Positions 1 to 8,503 of a stretch of DNA of 64,000 bases are shown piece by piece. The translations under genes were made by a program, and so were the position numbers. Source of the DNA: Mycobacterium asiaticum. GTDB lineage: Bacteria > Actinomycetota > Actinomycetes > Mycobacteriales > Mycobacteriaceae. The stretch is taken from the NCBI RefSeq assembly GCF_001673365.1, contig NZ_LZLS01000097.1:97348-161347 (forward strand). Reading direction: 5' to 3'. A model generated the notes under the pieces. That model searched no databases and was not told where the DNA came from. It was given only the letters and a program-made list of their open reading frames with translations. Every line of letters begins with the position of its first letter. The first letter of the stretch is position 1.

Positions 1-192
1 CCGGGGGCGCTACTGCCCGCCGGAGTGGCCTGCGCCGCGGCGTTGGCGACCTACGTGATCGCTCGCCGACGCCAGCACACGCTGTCCCTCCGCCCCCTGC
101 CGGCCCGCATCACCGCGCGCCGCCAGGTGAACATCATCGGGTTCGCAGCTTTGATGCTCATCGCCACGACCGCGATTGCTCAACTGCTGTAA
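1..192 (+). CDS. C-terminal end of an integral membrane protein (partial)
   Basis: The first reading frame is open from base 1 to a TAA at 190-192 and encodes the last 63 residues of a protein that begins outside the window. It contains two hydrophobic stretches, about residues 4-20 and 43-63, separated by a basic loop (ARRRQH, ARITARRQ), which fits the end of a multi-pass membrane protein such as a transporter. The family cannot be assigned from so short a piece. It ends 10 nt before the convergent kinase gene. Confidence 0.55.
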   Translation, partial: PGALLPAGVACAAALATYVIARRRQHTLSLRPLPARITARRQVNIIGFAALMLIATTAIAQLL

Positions 193-202
193 CAGTTTTC
201 GG

Positions 203-1738
203 CTACCACAGATACACGACGGCATCCTTGCCGCCGGTGCACCTGATCCACGGATTGGCGCCGTCGCCCGCGCATTGCATCAAAAAGTTCGTCGTGTTCC
301 TCGGGTCGCAGTCGGCGCCCGGGACGGTGAAGCAGTCGACGGACCCCGGCGAGGACACGGTGCGTGCTCCGGTGGTGGCATTGCCGTAGGTGTTCCAGTA
401 GGCGTGCAGCACGGCGTTGGCGAAGTAGCACGACGTCGGCGGTGAGCCTCGCCCGCCGTGGGTCCCGAACCCGGTCGTGCCGAGTTGGAAGCCCTGGTCG
501 CAGCTTTGGTGGCTAGCACTTTGGTCCGGCCCGGTGACCAGCGGCGGCGAAGCGTTGGCGGGCCGCGACGGGATCGGCTCCGGCGTAGCTGAGGACGGCT
601 CGCCACTGTAGGGCGGAATGGTGGGCGGGACGGTCGCCGTCGGGGCGGCCGGGGACTCCGACTTTGCCAACATCCCGACGATGATGCCCACCGCCGCGAG
701 GACCAATGCCGCGCTGACGCCGATGGCGACGGGCACCAGCCATCGCCGGGAGGGTTTTTCTGTAACCGGAGCCGGTACCGCCGGATGCGGCCCGGACGGC
801 GGGAAGGTTTGCGAATAGACCTGCTGGTGCGGTTGGGGTCGAGGCGGCATCGGTGTCGGCTGCCAGGACACCGGCCGGGTCGGCTCGTCGACCGGATCCA
901 CTGCGGTGCGCGCTCCGCTGTGCAGCGCCCGTTCGGCCGCCCGACCGAATGCGCCGGCGCTGCCGTAGCGGTCGTCGGGCTCCTTGGCCATGCCGCGCAC
1001 GATCACCTCGTCCAGGGCGTTCGGGATTCGCGGGTTTACCAGGCTGGGCCGCGGCGGCGGCGACGACAGGTGCGCGGCGACGAACCCGCCCTGGGTTTGG
1101 GCGGGAAACGGAAGCTGGCCGGTCAACGACTCGTAGAGCACGCACGCCAGGGAGTAAATGTCGGCGGCCGGAGTGATTTCCTGGTCGGCGAACCGTTCCG
1201 GTGCCATGTAGGCCCATGAGCCGACGCGCATGTTGGCCGCCGTGAGCCGGGTGTGCTCGCCCATGACCTCGGCGATCCCGAAGTCCACCAGGTACGCGAA
1301 GTCAGCCGGGGTGACCAGGATGTTCTGCGGCTTGACGTCGCGGTGCACCAGTCCGTCGGCGTGCGCGGCATCCAGCGCTGCCGCGATCTGGCTGATGATG
1401 GCTACCGCCCGCGCCGGCTCTAGCGGCGCCTTGGCCAGCAGGCTCTCCAAGTCCTTGCCCCGGACCAGGCGCATGTCGATGAACAGCGAGCCGTCGATCT
1501 CGCCGAAGCCGTGGATCGGAATGACGTGCGGTTCTTGCAACGTCGCGGCGGCGTGGGATTCCCGCTCGAAGCGGGTGCGAAATTTGCGGTCGTGGGCGAA
1601 CTGACTCTTGATGATCTTGAGGGCGACCGTCCGCCCGATCTGGTTGTCGTAGGCCTCGTAGACCTCACCCATTCCGCCTTTGCCCAGGACGCCGGTGATC
1701 GTGTACTTGCCGAATGTCGTGCCCACCCGCTGATCCAC
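203..1738 (-). CDS. Receptor-type Ser/Thr protein kinase with Cys-rich extracellular domain
   Basis: A 511-aa PASTA-less mycobacterial STPK. The N-terminal kinase domain (about residues 10-270) has the Gly-rich loop GKGGMGEVYEA, the catalytic loop HRDVKPQN and the DFG motif VDFGIAE. A Pro-rich juxtamembrane linker follows, then one membrane helix (about 335-360) after SRRW, and an outer domain of about 150 residues. The last 100 residues hold six Cys, enough for three disulfides. GTG at 1738 is chosen because GGGAGG lies 6 nt upstream; a longer frame to 1822 would run over the end of the upstream gene. The architecture is PknF/PknI-like: ATP-dependent phosphorylation inside the cell in response to an outer signal. 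The ligand is unknown. The upstream genes on the same strand encode a serine hydrolase and a peptidoglycan amidase, so a cell-wall role is plausible. Confidence 0.9.
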   Translation of the reverse strand: MDQRVGTTFGKYTITGVLGKGGMGEVYEAYDNQIGRTVALKIIKSQFAHDRKFRTRFERESHAAATLQEPHVIPIHGFGEIDGSLFIDMRLVRGKDLESLLAKAPLEPARAVAIISQIAAALDAAHADGLVHRDVKPQNILVTPADFAYLVDFGIAEVMGEHTRLTAANMRVGSWAYMAPERFADQEITPAADIYSLACVLYESLTGQLPFPAQTQGGFVAAHLSSPPPRPSLVNPRIPNALDEVIVRGMAKEPDDRYGSAGAFGRAAERALHSGARTAVDPVDEPTRPVSWQPTPMPPRPQPHQQVYSQTFPPSGPHPAVPAPVTEKPSRRWLVPVAIGVSAALVLAAVGIIVGMLAKSESPAAPTATVPPTIPPYSGEPSSATPEPIPSRPANASPPLVTGPDQSASHQSCDQGFQLGTTGFGTHGGRGSPPTSCYFANAVLHAYWNTYGNATTGARTVSSPGSVDCFTVPGADCDPRNTTNFLMQCAGDGANPWIRCTGGKDAVVYLW

Positions 1739-1790
1739 CGCTAGCCTCCCGTACGGATTATGCGGCACTTTCTGTGGAGGTCTAAGTCTT

Positions 1791-2639
1791 TCACTTGCAC
1801 TGGCCGGACGGCAGCTGGGCAAGGTGCATGCTCAGCCAGGCGGCGGCTTCGTCCAGGGCGCGCCTGCCGTCTTCGAACGATCCCGACGCGGGTTCAGCGG
1901 CGATGGCAACGGCCAGTTTTCCCGATGGCGCGTTGAGAATGCCGAGCTGGCGTACCAGGTACCTGCCCGACGGCGACGGACCCCAGCCTCCCTTGAACTG
2001 GGCGCCGGTTAGCGTGCCGATGCCCCAACTCTGTTGCGGCGCAATCTGTCCCATCAGCGCGAAGATCGGTTCGTTCTGTTTGTTGCAGAACGCGCTTGCG
2101 ATGAAGCGTGTTTGATTGACCAGCGACCAGATGGTCTGGCCGAATGCGGTGAATTCTGGTCGCACTTTGCGGGATTCGACGATCGTGGGGTCGCCGGTTT
2201 CCTGCAGGATCTGCTGCACCTTCTGCGCGGCTGTCGAGGGGTCACCGAGTTGTTGCCAAAGTGCTTCGGCCGCTGCGTTATCGGACTCGGTGATGGCGGC
2301 CCTCATCTTGTCGGTGACTTTGTGTTGTTGGCGATAGGCGGCGATTGCCAGCGGCACCTTGCTGGTCGACCAGGCCGGTCCCTGCTGCCAATCTCCGTAG
2401 GTCAGTGGCGCCTCGCTGCTGCCGACCGCGGAGACGGCCAGGCCCATCGAGGCGTTGAGCCGAGTGGCCAGTTGGATGAATTCCGCCGCCAGATCGGTTG
2501 GTGCGTTGGGTGGCGGCGGCGTACTTGGTGGCATAGGCATGGGGTGTGCGGGTGGCGCGGGGGTATGGCGATAGGCGTAGACGGCGGCAAAGGTCACGAT
2601 AGCGGCCCCCACCACCAGCGTTGCGAGGACTGCGACCAC
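1791..2639 (-). CDS. Membrane-anchored serine hydrolase, class A beta-lactamase fold
   Basis: A 282-aa protein with an N-terminal hydrophobic anchor (residues 1-22) and a Pro-rich linker, then a penicillin-binding/beta-lactamase-like domain. The SxxK nucleophile motif is STSK, the second motif is SDN in TESDNAAAE, and the KTG-like motif appears as KGG in QFKGGWG. The active site therefore looks intact, but the Glu of the class A omega loop is not obvious, so a true beta-lactamase activity is not claimed. Similar mycobacterial proteins are annotated as hypothetical or LppW-like. The GTG start at 2639 lies 10 nt after the amidase stop, so the two genes are probably co-transcribed and translationally coupled. 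Confidence 0.75.
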   Translation of the reverse strand: MVAVLATLVVGAAIVTFAAVYAYRHTPAPPAHPMPMPPSTPPPPNAPTDLAAEFIQLATRLNASMGLAVSAVGSSEAPLTYGDWQQGPAWSTSKVPLAIAAYRQQHKVTDKMRAAITESDNAAAEALWQQLGDPSTAAQKVQQILQETGDPTIVESRKVRPEFTAFGQTIWSLVNQTRFIASAFCNKQNEPIFALMGQIAPQQSWGIGTLTGAQFKGGWGPSPSGRYLVRQLGILNAPSGKLAVAIAAEPASGSFEDGRRALDEAAAWLSMHLAQLPSGQCK

Positions 2640-2649
2640 TCGTCGGGCG

Positions 2650-3399
2650 CTAACCCGCCTTGGCTTGGAGATAGGCGACTATCCCTTGAGTGACGGCGCT
2701 CGCGTATCTGGCCCGCCCGTCTGTGCTTTCGATCAGGGCGGCGTCTTCGGCGTTCTTCATGTTGCCGAGTTCGACGAGGACGGCCGGATATTCGGCGAAA
2801 TTCAGACCGGCCAGGTCGGCACGGCCGTAGAGGCCGTCGGACCCAATGTAGTTCGACGGCACGAAACCGGCGCTGATCAGCGCGCCGCGCATCGCGTTGG
2901 CGACCTGAACCGAGGGCCCTGATTGGGAGTCGTTGAGTGGCGGGCTCGAGTAGTTCACGTGGAAGCCGTGCCCGGAGGCGGGGCCACCGTCGGCGTGGAT
3001 GCTGACAATTGCGTCGGGATGCATCGCGTTGGCTTGCGCGGCGCGGTCGTTGATGCACGGACCGGACGAGCTGTCGTTACCGCGGGACAGCTGGGTGTGT
3101 ACGCCAAGTTGTTCGAGGTTGGCCGCGACCATGGTAGTGACGTCCCAGGTGAACGCGTGCTCGGGATAGCCGTCGCCGGCCGCGGTGCCCGAGGTGTTGC
3201 ACGGCTTGGTGCCGCCGCGGCCGTTGGGCACCTGCTGGTTGATCGACGCGTCGGCGACGCCGTTGTGGCCCGGGTCGAGGAAGACGCTCATTCCGGCAAT
3301 GCCGGCGGCTGTGGCACGCGGTGAGGTGCCGATTGCGACGAAAGCTGCCGCTGCTGCGGCGGCGCATTTCAGCACGTCGCGCCTGGAAAATCGACTCAC
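2650..3399 (-). CDS. Tat-exported zinc N-acetylmuramoyl-L-alanine amidase (Rv3717/Ami1-like)
   Basis: A 249-aa Amidase_3-type enzyme that would cleave the bond between N-acetylmuramic acid and L-alanine of peptidoglycan outside the membrane. The Tat signal is SRRDVLK followed by an Ala-rich hydrophobic stretch. Zinc-site features of the family are visible: LDPGHNG, the Glu in PEHAF, VSIHADGG and the Glu in LVELGNM. The GTG at 3399 is chosen because it places the twin arginines six residues from the start; the frame extends to 3471 but the extra residues look non-coding. The length matches the single-domain mycobacterial amidase Rv3717. It heads a probable operon with the serine hydrolase, then the kinase. 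Confidence 0.9.
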   Translation of the reverse strand: MSRFSRRDVLKCAAAAAAAFVAIGTSPRATAAGIAGMSVFLDPGHNGVADASINQQVPNGRGGTKPCNTSGTAAGDGYPEHAFTWDVTTMVAANLEQLGVHTQLSRGNDSSSGPCINDRAAQANAMHPDAIVSIHADGGPASGHGFHVNYSSPPLNDSQSGPSVQVANAMRGALISAGFVPSNYIGSDGLYGRADLAGLNFAEYPAVLVELGNMKNAEDAALIESTDGRARYASAVTQGIVAYLQAKAG

Positions 3400-3550
3400 C
3401 GCGCGATGGTAACAATCTGGCCGGATGGCCTGCCCCTCACGTGCCCGCCGACTGTGCATGCTGCGACGCATCGCAGCCTGTCGCGTCGCCAGATACGCAG
3501 TCGCCGATAGGCCCGGGCGGAGTGCCCGGCTGGCGTGCTAAGACCGAGGT

Positions 3551-3964
3551 ATGCGAATACTCCTGTCCGCGCTGATCGCGACGACCGCCGCCCTCGCCTT
3601 TCCCGCCACCGCGCACGCGGACTCAAAGTATTTCAAGTCTCCGTCCAACAACATCTTCTGCGTGATCGACGTCGACGGAGCCGCATGCGACATCCGGGAG
3701 TACACCTACACCCCACCCCCGCCCCCGGAGTGCGCACAACACATCTCCTGGGGCAGCCGGTTCACCCTGGCCCCTGGCAAACCGGGCACCATCGAGTGCC
3801 ACGGGGACACCCTGGAACTCCCAGGCGAACCGACCCTTAACTACGGCCAGACCATCTCGGCCGGCAGCCTCACTTGTGCCAGTGAGCAGTCGGGGATGAG
3901 ATGCACCGATAGCCGCAGCGGGCACTTCTTCAGTGTGTCCCGGGATGCCTTCAAACTCGGTTAG
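3551..3964 (+). CDS. Small secreted DUF6636-type protein
   Basis: A 137-aa protein with a Sec signal peptide that probably ends at AHA-DS (residue 23). The mature part begins FKSPSNNIFCVID, the hallmark start of the actinobacterial DUF6636 family, and contains six further-spaced Cys likely to form disulfides (CVID, CDIR, ECAQH, IECHG, LTCAS, RCTD). A run of prolines near residue 57 is unusual for the family. The function is unknown. It is divergent from the amidase across a 151-nt gap and overlaps the next gene by 20 nt. Confidence 0.8.
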   Translation: MRILLSALIATTAALAFPATAHADSKYFKSPSNNIFCVIDVDGAACDIREYTYTPPPPPECAQHISWGSRFTLAPGKPGTIECHGDTLELPGEPTLNYGQTISAGSLTCASEQSGMRCTDSRSGHFFSVSRDAFKLG

Positions 3965-4454
3965 CCGCAAGCACGCCGTTCTGGCTGTTGGTGCCGCGGC
4001 GCTGTCGATGGTGTTGCTAGTGCGAAAGTTTCGGCACCATCGACAGTTGCTGCTCGAAAACAGTTCCTTTCGCACGCTGCTGAAAACTTACAACGCGGTG
4101 ACCCGTAGCAGTTCGGGTAAACCGCTGTCGACCGTTGGACTGCTCACCCATGTGGGCCGCCACAGTGGGCGCAGCTACCAAACCTCGGTGGGCGTGAACG
4201 CCTACGGCGACGGTTTCTTGGTGCCGTTGACCTACGGGCCTACCACGGACTGGTGCCGCAACCTGGTGGCCGCCGGTGGCGGCGCGCTGACCTGGAAGGG
4301 ACAGACCTATCAGCTGGAGCGTCCCGAGATCGTTTCCGGGGCCGAACCATTGCGCTCGTGGCCGATGAGGACGCGAATCATGCTGCAATTAGCCGGAATC
4401 GACGAATTCGTCTGGCTGCACAAGAGCCAGTCACAATTCCAAATGAAGCCGTAG
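3945..4454 (+). CDS. DDN-type F420-dependent nitroreductase family protein
   Basis: A 169-aa member of the deazaflavin-dependent nitroreductase family (split-barrel fold), abundant in mycobacteria. The family signature is THVGRHSGRSY at about residues 62-72, followed by VPLTYG and the typical NLVAAGGGALTWKG strand. Such proteins use reduced F420 for quinone or nitro-compound reduction at the membrane. The N-terminal hydrophobic/basic segment (AVLAVGAAALSMVLLVRKF) may anchor it. The start is uncertain: GTG 3933 and internal ATG 4009 are alternatives, and ATG 3945 overlaps the upstream gene by 20 nt. Confidence 0.8.
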   Translation: MPSNSVSRKHAVLAVGAAALSMVLLVRKFRHHRQLLLENSSFRTLLKTYNAVTRSSSGKPLSTVGLLTHVGRHSGRSYQTSVGVNAYGDGFLVPLTYGPTTDWCRNLVAAGGGALTWKGQTYQLERPEIVSGAEPLRSWPMRTRIMLQLAGIDEFVWLHKSQSQFQMKP

Positions 4455-4560
4455 TGCATCGTCGAGCGCTGAAAGCTCGGCGAGCGAGACTTTGCCGATC
4501 CTGGCAGGTCCAGTGTTGTTGAGTAGCGCGACCAGTGTGGCGGAGGGCGGTGTGACGTTC
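4431..4560 (-). pseudogene. Possible MazF/PemK toxin C-terminal remnant
   Basis: The minus-strand reading frame ending at 4431 finishes with GKVSLAELSALDDALRLHLE, which resembles the last helix of PemK/MazF family toxins. Upstream of about 4560 no MazF N-terminal motifs are visible in any frame. If real, it is a degenerate relic that overlaps the 3' end of the DDN-type gene by 24 nt. The resemblance is from memory and short, so confidence is low. Confidence 0.25.
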
Positions 4561-4780
4561 GGACGCCATCCTGGAAAGCCTTGCCCGCGCGCGGATGCCA
4601 CGTGTACGCGTCGCACCGATAGCAGGTACCGATGCGGGAAGTACTGCGGTCCAGCAACTCTGAGCGCCGCAGGGGTTGCGCTGCCCGATTCGGCTGGCTC
4701 AGCAAAGCGGTGCTCGATGGCCATTCTGGCTTGATCGGACTCGCTGAGGGTATCGTCTGCCCTGGTAATGGCGGTTTCTA
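4455..4780. other. Gene-poor interval before the PknD-like kinase
   Basis: This stretch of 326 nt has no convincing complete gene in either direction. It holds the possible MazF remnant at its left end and presumably the promoter of the downstream kinase gene near its right end. No clear -35/-10 pair was recognised. Confidence 0.4.
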
Positions 4781-4792
4781 TTGGAGGGTTTG

Positions 4793-6865
4793 TTGCAGGA
4801 CACGTCGTTCGGTAAATACCGGCTTATCGAATTGATGGGCCGCGGCGGTATGGGCGAGGTTTGGCGCGCCTACGACGCTGACACCGACCGGATCGTCGCG
4901 CTCAAGATCCTGCCTGCCGCCGTCTCCAACGACGAGGTGTTCCAGCAGCGCTTCCGCCGTGAAGCCCATGCGACCGCGCGACTGAACAACCCGCATCTGA
5001 TCCCCATCCACACCTACGGCGAAATCGGTGGGCGACTGTATGTGGACATGCGCCTGATCGAGGGACGCGACCTACAAGCCGAACTAAGCCACGGACCCAT
5101 GCCGGCCGGTCGGGCGGTAGGCATCATCGAACAGGTTGCCAAGGGTCTGCACTCCGCGCACCGCGACGGACTGCTGCACCGGGACGTCAAGCCGTCCAAC
5201 ATCTTGATCGACGGCGACGACTTCGCCTATCTGATCGATTTCGGAATCGCGCGTGCGGCCGACGACCTGCACTTGACCGCCACCGGCAATTTCGTCGGGA
5301 CTTATCACTACATGGCGCCGGAGCGATTTACCGCGGCCTCCATCGATGCCCGTTCGGACATCTACTCGTTGACTTGCGTGCTGTACGAGTGTCTTACCGC
5401 GCAGTCACCGTTTCCTGGTGAGACGCTGCAGCAACAGATCACCGGCCACCGCACCGCGCCGCCGCCACGGCCCTCGAGCACCAATCCCGGACTGCCAGGG
5501 GAATTGGACGACGTCATCGCGCGAGGCATGGCCAAGCACCCCGAAGCCCGCTACGACACCGCCGTGGAGTTGGCCCGCGCCGCCCAGGACGCCCTGGCCT
5601 CGCCCGCGCCGCAAACACTCCGGATACAGGCGCCCGGCTACGACTACGGCGTCCGCCCCGACACCCGTCGTCAGTCCCACCCTTCGTCCCCCACGCAGCC
5701 ACCGCTGCAGCGCACATCCGCGCCGCCGCCACAGCGCACCTCCGCGCCACCACCGCAACGCCCACCGGCGCCCCCACCGCAACGCACCTCAGCGCCACCG
5801 CCGCAGCGCACCTCCGCGCCACCGCCACAGCGCCCTTCCACACCGCCGCCCCCGCAGCAGCCACCCCGGCTCCCCTCGCATCCCGAGGCATCGCCGCAGC
5901 AGGATCACCAACCGACGATGGCGCGACCGCTGCCCGCGTTCTCCACCTCAGGACCTCCGGAGCCCCCGGCATCGCGAACGACCCAGCCCCCACCGCCGCC
6001 GTCGCCGCCCTGGTGGCGCCGCAAGGCCGTCGCCATCGCGGGCGCCATCACCGTGATCACGGCGGTGGTGCTGGCCATCGTGGTTTTCACCAGCAGTAGT
6101 GGCCCCAAGGGTGACGAATACGAGCAGGTCACGCTGCCCTTCGTCGGGCTGAACAACCCGCAGGGCCTCTCGGTCGACAGCGGCGGCACGGTGTATGTCG
6201 CCGACACCCCGAAGAATCGGATTCTGGCGCTGTTCGCGGGCTCGAACAGCCCCGTCGTGCTGCCCTTCGACGGGCTGAACTATCCGACGGGGGTGACGGC
6301 CGACAAGACCGGCACCGTCTACGTCAACGACGCCGGAAACAAGCGGGTGCTGGTCCTTCGGTCGGGCAAGCAGGAGGTACTGCCCTTTACCGATCTCGAG
6401 AACCCGACCGGGCTGTCGGTGGATGGCAGTTTCACCGTGTACGTCACCGACACCGCCAAGAACCGCGTGGTCGCACTCGCCAAAGGGTCGAATGCTCAGA
6501 CCGAGATCCCGTTTACCGGACTCAATGCACCCACCGGCCTGGTGGTGAACGGCTCTGGGACGGTCTACGTGTCCGACGGCGGCAACAACCGGGTGCTGAT
6601 GTTGCCTATGGACACTAAAAAGCAAGTGCCACTGCCATTTACGGGCCTCAATAAACCCGGCGGTGTCACGTTGGACAGCCAGGGCAACGTGTACGTCACC
6701 GACACCGGAAACAGCAGGACGCTTAAACTCCCCGCCGGATCGTCGACGCAGGAGGAGTTGCACTTCACCGGTTTGGACAATCCGTGGGGCCTGGCTGTCG
6801 ACAACGTCGGGACCGTCTATGTCGGTGGCCGCAACAATCAGATTGTCGCGCTGAAGCGGAAGTAG
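4793..6865 (+). CDS. pknD: PknD-like receptor Ser/Thr kinase with NHL beta-propeller sensor
   Basis: A 690-aa transmembrane kinase. Residues about 5-265 are the kinase domain with GRGGMGEVWRA, HRDVKPSN near residue 128 and IDFGIAR. A long Pro/Gln-rich linker with an 8-residue repeat follows, then a membrane helix (about 408-430, after WWRRK). The outer domain has six NHL repeats of roughly 41 residues, each with a core like NPTGLSVD-GTVYVTDT-NRVLAL, as in M. tuberculosis PknD, whose sensor is a six-blade propeller. TTG at 4793 is preferred because GGAGGG lies 5 nt upstream; TTG 4781 or 4790 are alternatives. It may be a PknD paralogue rather than the orthologue, since the phosphate-transport gene neighbourhood of pknD is absent. 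Confidence 0.9.
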   Translation: MQDTSFGKYRLIELMGRGGMGEVWRAYDADTDRIVALKILPAAVSNDEVFQQRFRREAHATARLNNPHLIPIHTYGEIGGRLYVDMRLIEGRDLQAELSHGPMPAGRAVGIIEQVAKGLHSAHRDGLLHRDVKPSNILIDGDDFAYLIDFGIARAADDLHLTATGNFVGTYHYMAPERFTAASIDARSDIYSLTCVLYECLTAQSPFPGETLQQQITGHRTAPPPRPSSTNPGLPGELDDVIARGMAKHPEARYDTAVELARAAQDALASPAPQTLRIQAPGYDYGVRPDTRRQSHPSSPTQPPLQRTSAPPPQRTSAPPPQRPPAPPPQRTSAPPPQRTSAPPPQRPSTPPPPQQPPRLPSHPEASPQQDHQPTMARPLPAFSTSGPPEPPASRTTQPPPPPSPPWWRRKAVAIAGAITVITAVVLAIVVFTSSSGPKGDEYEQVTLPFVGLNNPQGLSVDSGGTVYVADTPKNRILALFAGSNSPVVLPFDGLNYPTGVTADKTGTVYVNDAGNKRVLVLRSGKQEVLPFTDLENPTGLSVDGSFTVYVTDTAKNRVVALAKGSNAQTEIPFTGLNAPTGLVVNGSGTVYVSDGGNNRVLMLPMDTKKQVPLPFTGLNKPGGVTLDSQGNVYVTDTGNSRTLKLPAGSSTQEELHFTGLDNPWGLAVDNVGTVYVGGRNNQIVALKRK
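5701..5850 (+). repeat. 24-bp tandem repeat encoding QRTSAPPP units
   Basis: About six in-frame copies of a 24-nt unit encode PPPQRTSA-type octapeptides in the kinase linker. Copies vary mainly at third positions and at TS versus PP. Such arrays expand and contract by slippage and set the length of the spacer between kinase and membrane. Confidence 0.85.
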
Positions 6866-6940
6866 GCGAGTCTGCCAATATCGGCCCGGCCGGGTGTCCG
6901 ACCCCCGTTGCACACTGACGAACGGAGGAAGGCAAGGCGC

Positions 6941-7162
6941 ATGAAGTCACTCGTCGGTGGAACCTTTGGCAAATACGAAGTCTCGGGCGATTGGCCGACC
7001 TTCTCCGAGTCGAACTATTGGGTGACGGTCGCGGGTGACACCTACAGCAACTCTGCGGGCGCGCTGGTGTGGTGCAAGAGCAAAGGATTCGATCGGGATC
7101 ATTGCATCGCCAAGATTGTCAGCACCACGCATCCGGTCGCGGGCAGCACGGCCTACAACTGA
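6941..7162 (+). pseudogene. Kinase-derived remnant: kinase N-terminus joined to a sensor tail
   Basis: A 73-residue frame starting at ATG 6941 with a strong GGAGG about 13 nt upstream. It begins GGTFGKYEVSG, the same N-terminal motif as the two kinases in this window, then passes directly into a segment (SNYWVTVAGDTYSN, WCKSKGFDRDHC) that looks like the extracellular tail of a receptor kinase. No Gly-rich loop, catalytic loop or membrane helix is present. The simplest reading is an in-frame internal deletion of an STPK gene. It could still be expressed as a small cytosolic protein. Confidence 0.6.
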
Positions 7163-7166
7163 TACC

Positions 7167-7907
7167 TCAACTCGGGCAATTACTTTCAGCCACCGACTTG
7201 TCTTTTTCGGTGATCGCCAGTTGATATTTGGCGGCAACGCCGAGGTAGATCTCGAGGTACCGACAAGTGAATTGGCGGTTTGGCGGCAGCCAGCCGCTCG
7301 GGCCGCTGTCGGACTTGTGACCGTTTTCGGCGCCGGAGACGGCGAGCAGGTTCTCCGTGTCGTTGGCGAACTGTAGACGCCGGTCGTAGGCCCATCGCGC
7401 CGCACCGGCATCCCAGGCCCGTGCGAGCGGATAGACATGGTCGATCTCGATCTTGTCTTTGGCCGGCACACCGAATGTGAGGGTGGCACCGGTGTAGGGA
7501 TCGTGGAGCACGCCGGCGATCACCTTGCAGTCCCTGGTGCCGGGCTTGAAGACGACGTTGGTCAATTGCGCGGCGAGCACCCGGTTGCGGGTATCGCAGC
7601 CGGTTCGTTGCGTGTCAGCCCAGGCGGGTCCGAAGACGCAGCCCTTGCCCGCTTTGCAGCTGCGCTGGTAGCCGGGCACATTCGGCAATTGCGCCACGAC
7701 CGGTACCGAGTTCACCAGTTGCGCAATGTGGCCGGACTGCTCGGACCTTGACGGTGCAGGCAGCGAGGTCGACGACACGATGCGCGGTGGGGCGGCGACG
7801 GGAGCCGCGCAGCCGACGATGCTGGCAAGTACCACCGAAAGGGTCGCTAATGCCGTCGCTACGGCCTTGGTATAGCTCACGCGAAGACCGCCCGCATCTT
7901 GCGCCAT
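7167..7907 (-). CDS. Secreted HNH-family (DUF1524-like) nuclease lipoprotein
   Basis: A 246-aa protein with a signal peptide and a lipobox ending IVGC, so it is predicted to be anchored on the outer face of the membrane. The C-terminal 110 residues are a DUF1524/HNH nuclease: EIDHVYPLARAWDAGA, then FANDTENLLAVSG, then GHKSDSGPSGWLPP, with the expected catalytic His and Asn. Six or more Cys in the mature part suggest disulfides. ATG 7907 is chosen because GGGGGAG lies just upstream. It is the last gene of the minus-strand Ter run, 20 nt after terD. Similar secreted HNH proteins are widespread in actinobacteria and usually stand alone. Confidence 0.8.
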   Translation of the reverse strand: MAQDAGGLRVSYTKAVATALATLSVVLASIVGCAAPVAAPPRIVSSTSLPAPSRSEQSGHIAQLVNSVPVVAQLPNVPGYQRSCKAGKGCVFGPAWADTQRTGCDTRNRVLAAQLTNVVFKPGTRDCKVIAGVLHDPYTGATLTFGVPAKDKIEIDHVYPLARAWDAGAARWAYDRRLQFANDTENLLAVSGAENGHKSDSGPSGWLPPNRQFTCRYLEIYLGVAAKYQLAITEKDKSVAESNCPS

Positions 7908-7927
7908 CTTCTCCCCCACCGGCGCGT

Positions 7928-8503
7928 TCAGAGGAACTGGCGGACCGCAGGTTCCAAGTCGTGGAACGTGCGGCCGTTGGCGATCGCGCCGATGGCAGTC
8001 ATGGACCAGGTGTTGCCATCGCGTGTCACCTTGGCCATGATCTGCGCGTTGTGGGTACCCGAGCCGGTCAGCACGTAGCGCGCGATCTCAGCCTCGTTGG
8101 TGCTGTCCACCAACCGGCAGGTGGCGTTCTCGATCTGGGAAAAGTCTTGGCCGGTAAATGAATTGACGACGAACACCAATGTGGCGACCTTGGGGCTCAG
8201 CGCCTGCAGGTCGACGATGATCGACTCGTCATCGCCCTCCCCCGCGCCGGTGCGGTTGTCGCCGGTGTGCACGACGGTGCCGTCCTTACTGCGCAACTGC
8301 ATAAACCACACCGCGTCGACGAGCTTTCCCGCGCGGTCATACAACAAACAGGACGCGTCCAGGTCGATGTCCTGTGACTTCGAGCGGAACAGACCGCGCT
8401 TCTTCACCGCGTCCCAGCCCAGTCCCATCCGCACCTGGATCAACGTGCCGCCGCCGGACTTGACCATCGAGATACGTTGTCCTTTAGTGAGATTCACTGA
8501 CAT
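7928..8503 (-). CDS. TerD-family (CABP-type) stress protein
   Basis: A 191-aa TerD domain protein starting MSVNLTKGQRISMVK. It keeps the family features DIDLDASCLLYD and VHTGDNRTGAGEGDDE, acidic motifs that bind divalent metal in characterised TerD proteins. It differs clearly from the two other TerD copies in the window: it has the KSQDIDLD insertion and ends TFHDLEPAVRQFL. The start at 8503 overlaps the upstream HAD gene by 10 nt, so it belongs to the metabolite operon. TerD proteins are cytoplasmic and associated with tellurite, phage and colicin resistance. Confidence 0.88.
   Translation of the reverse strand: MSVNLTKGQRISMVKSGGGTLIQVRMGLGWDAVKKRGLFRSKSQDIDLDASCLLYDRAGKLVDAVWFMQLRSKDGTVVHTGDNRTGAGEGDDESIIVDLQALSPKVATLVFVVNSFTGQDFSQIENATCRLVDSTNEAEIARYVLTGSGTHNAQIMAKVTRDGNTWSMTAIGAIANGRTFHDLEPAVRQFL

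Noticed and set aside
5948..6913. Long minus-strand frame of 321 codons inside the PknD-like gene
   Set aside because: It mirrors the NHL repeats in a high-GC gene and shows no domain pattern; the plus-strand protein is clear.
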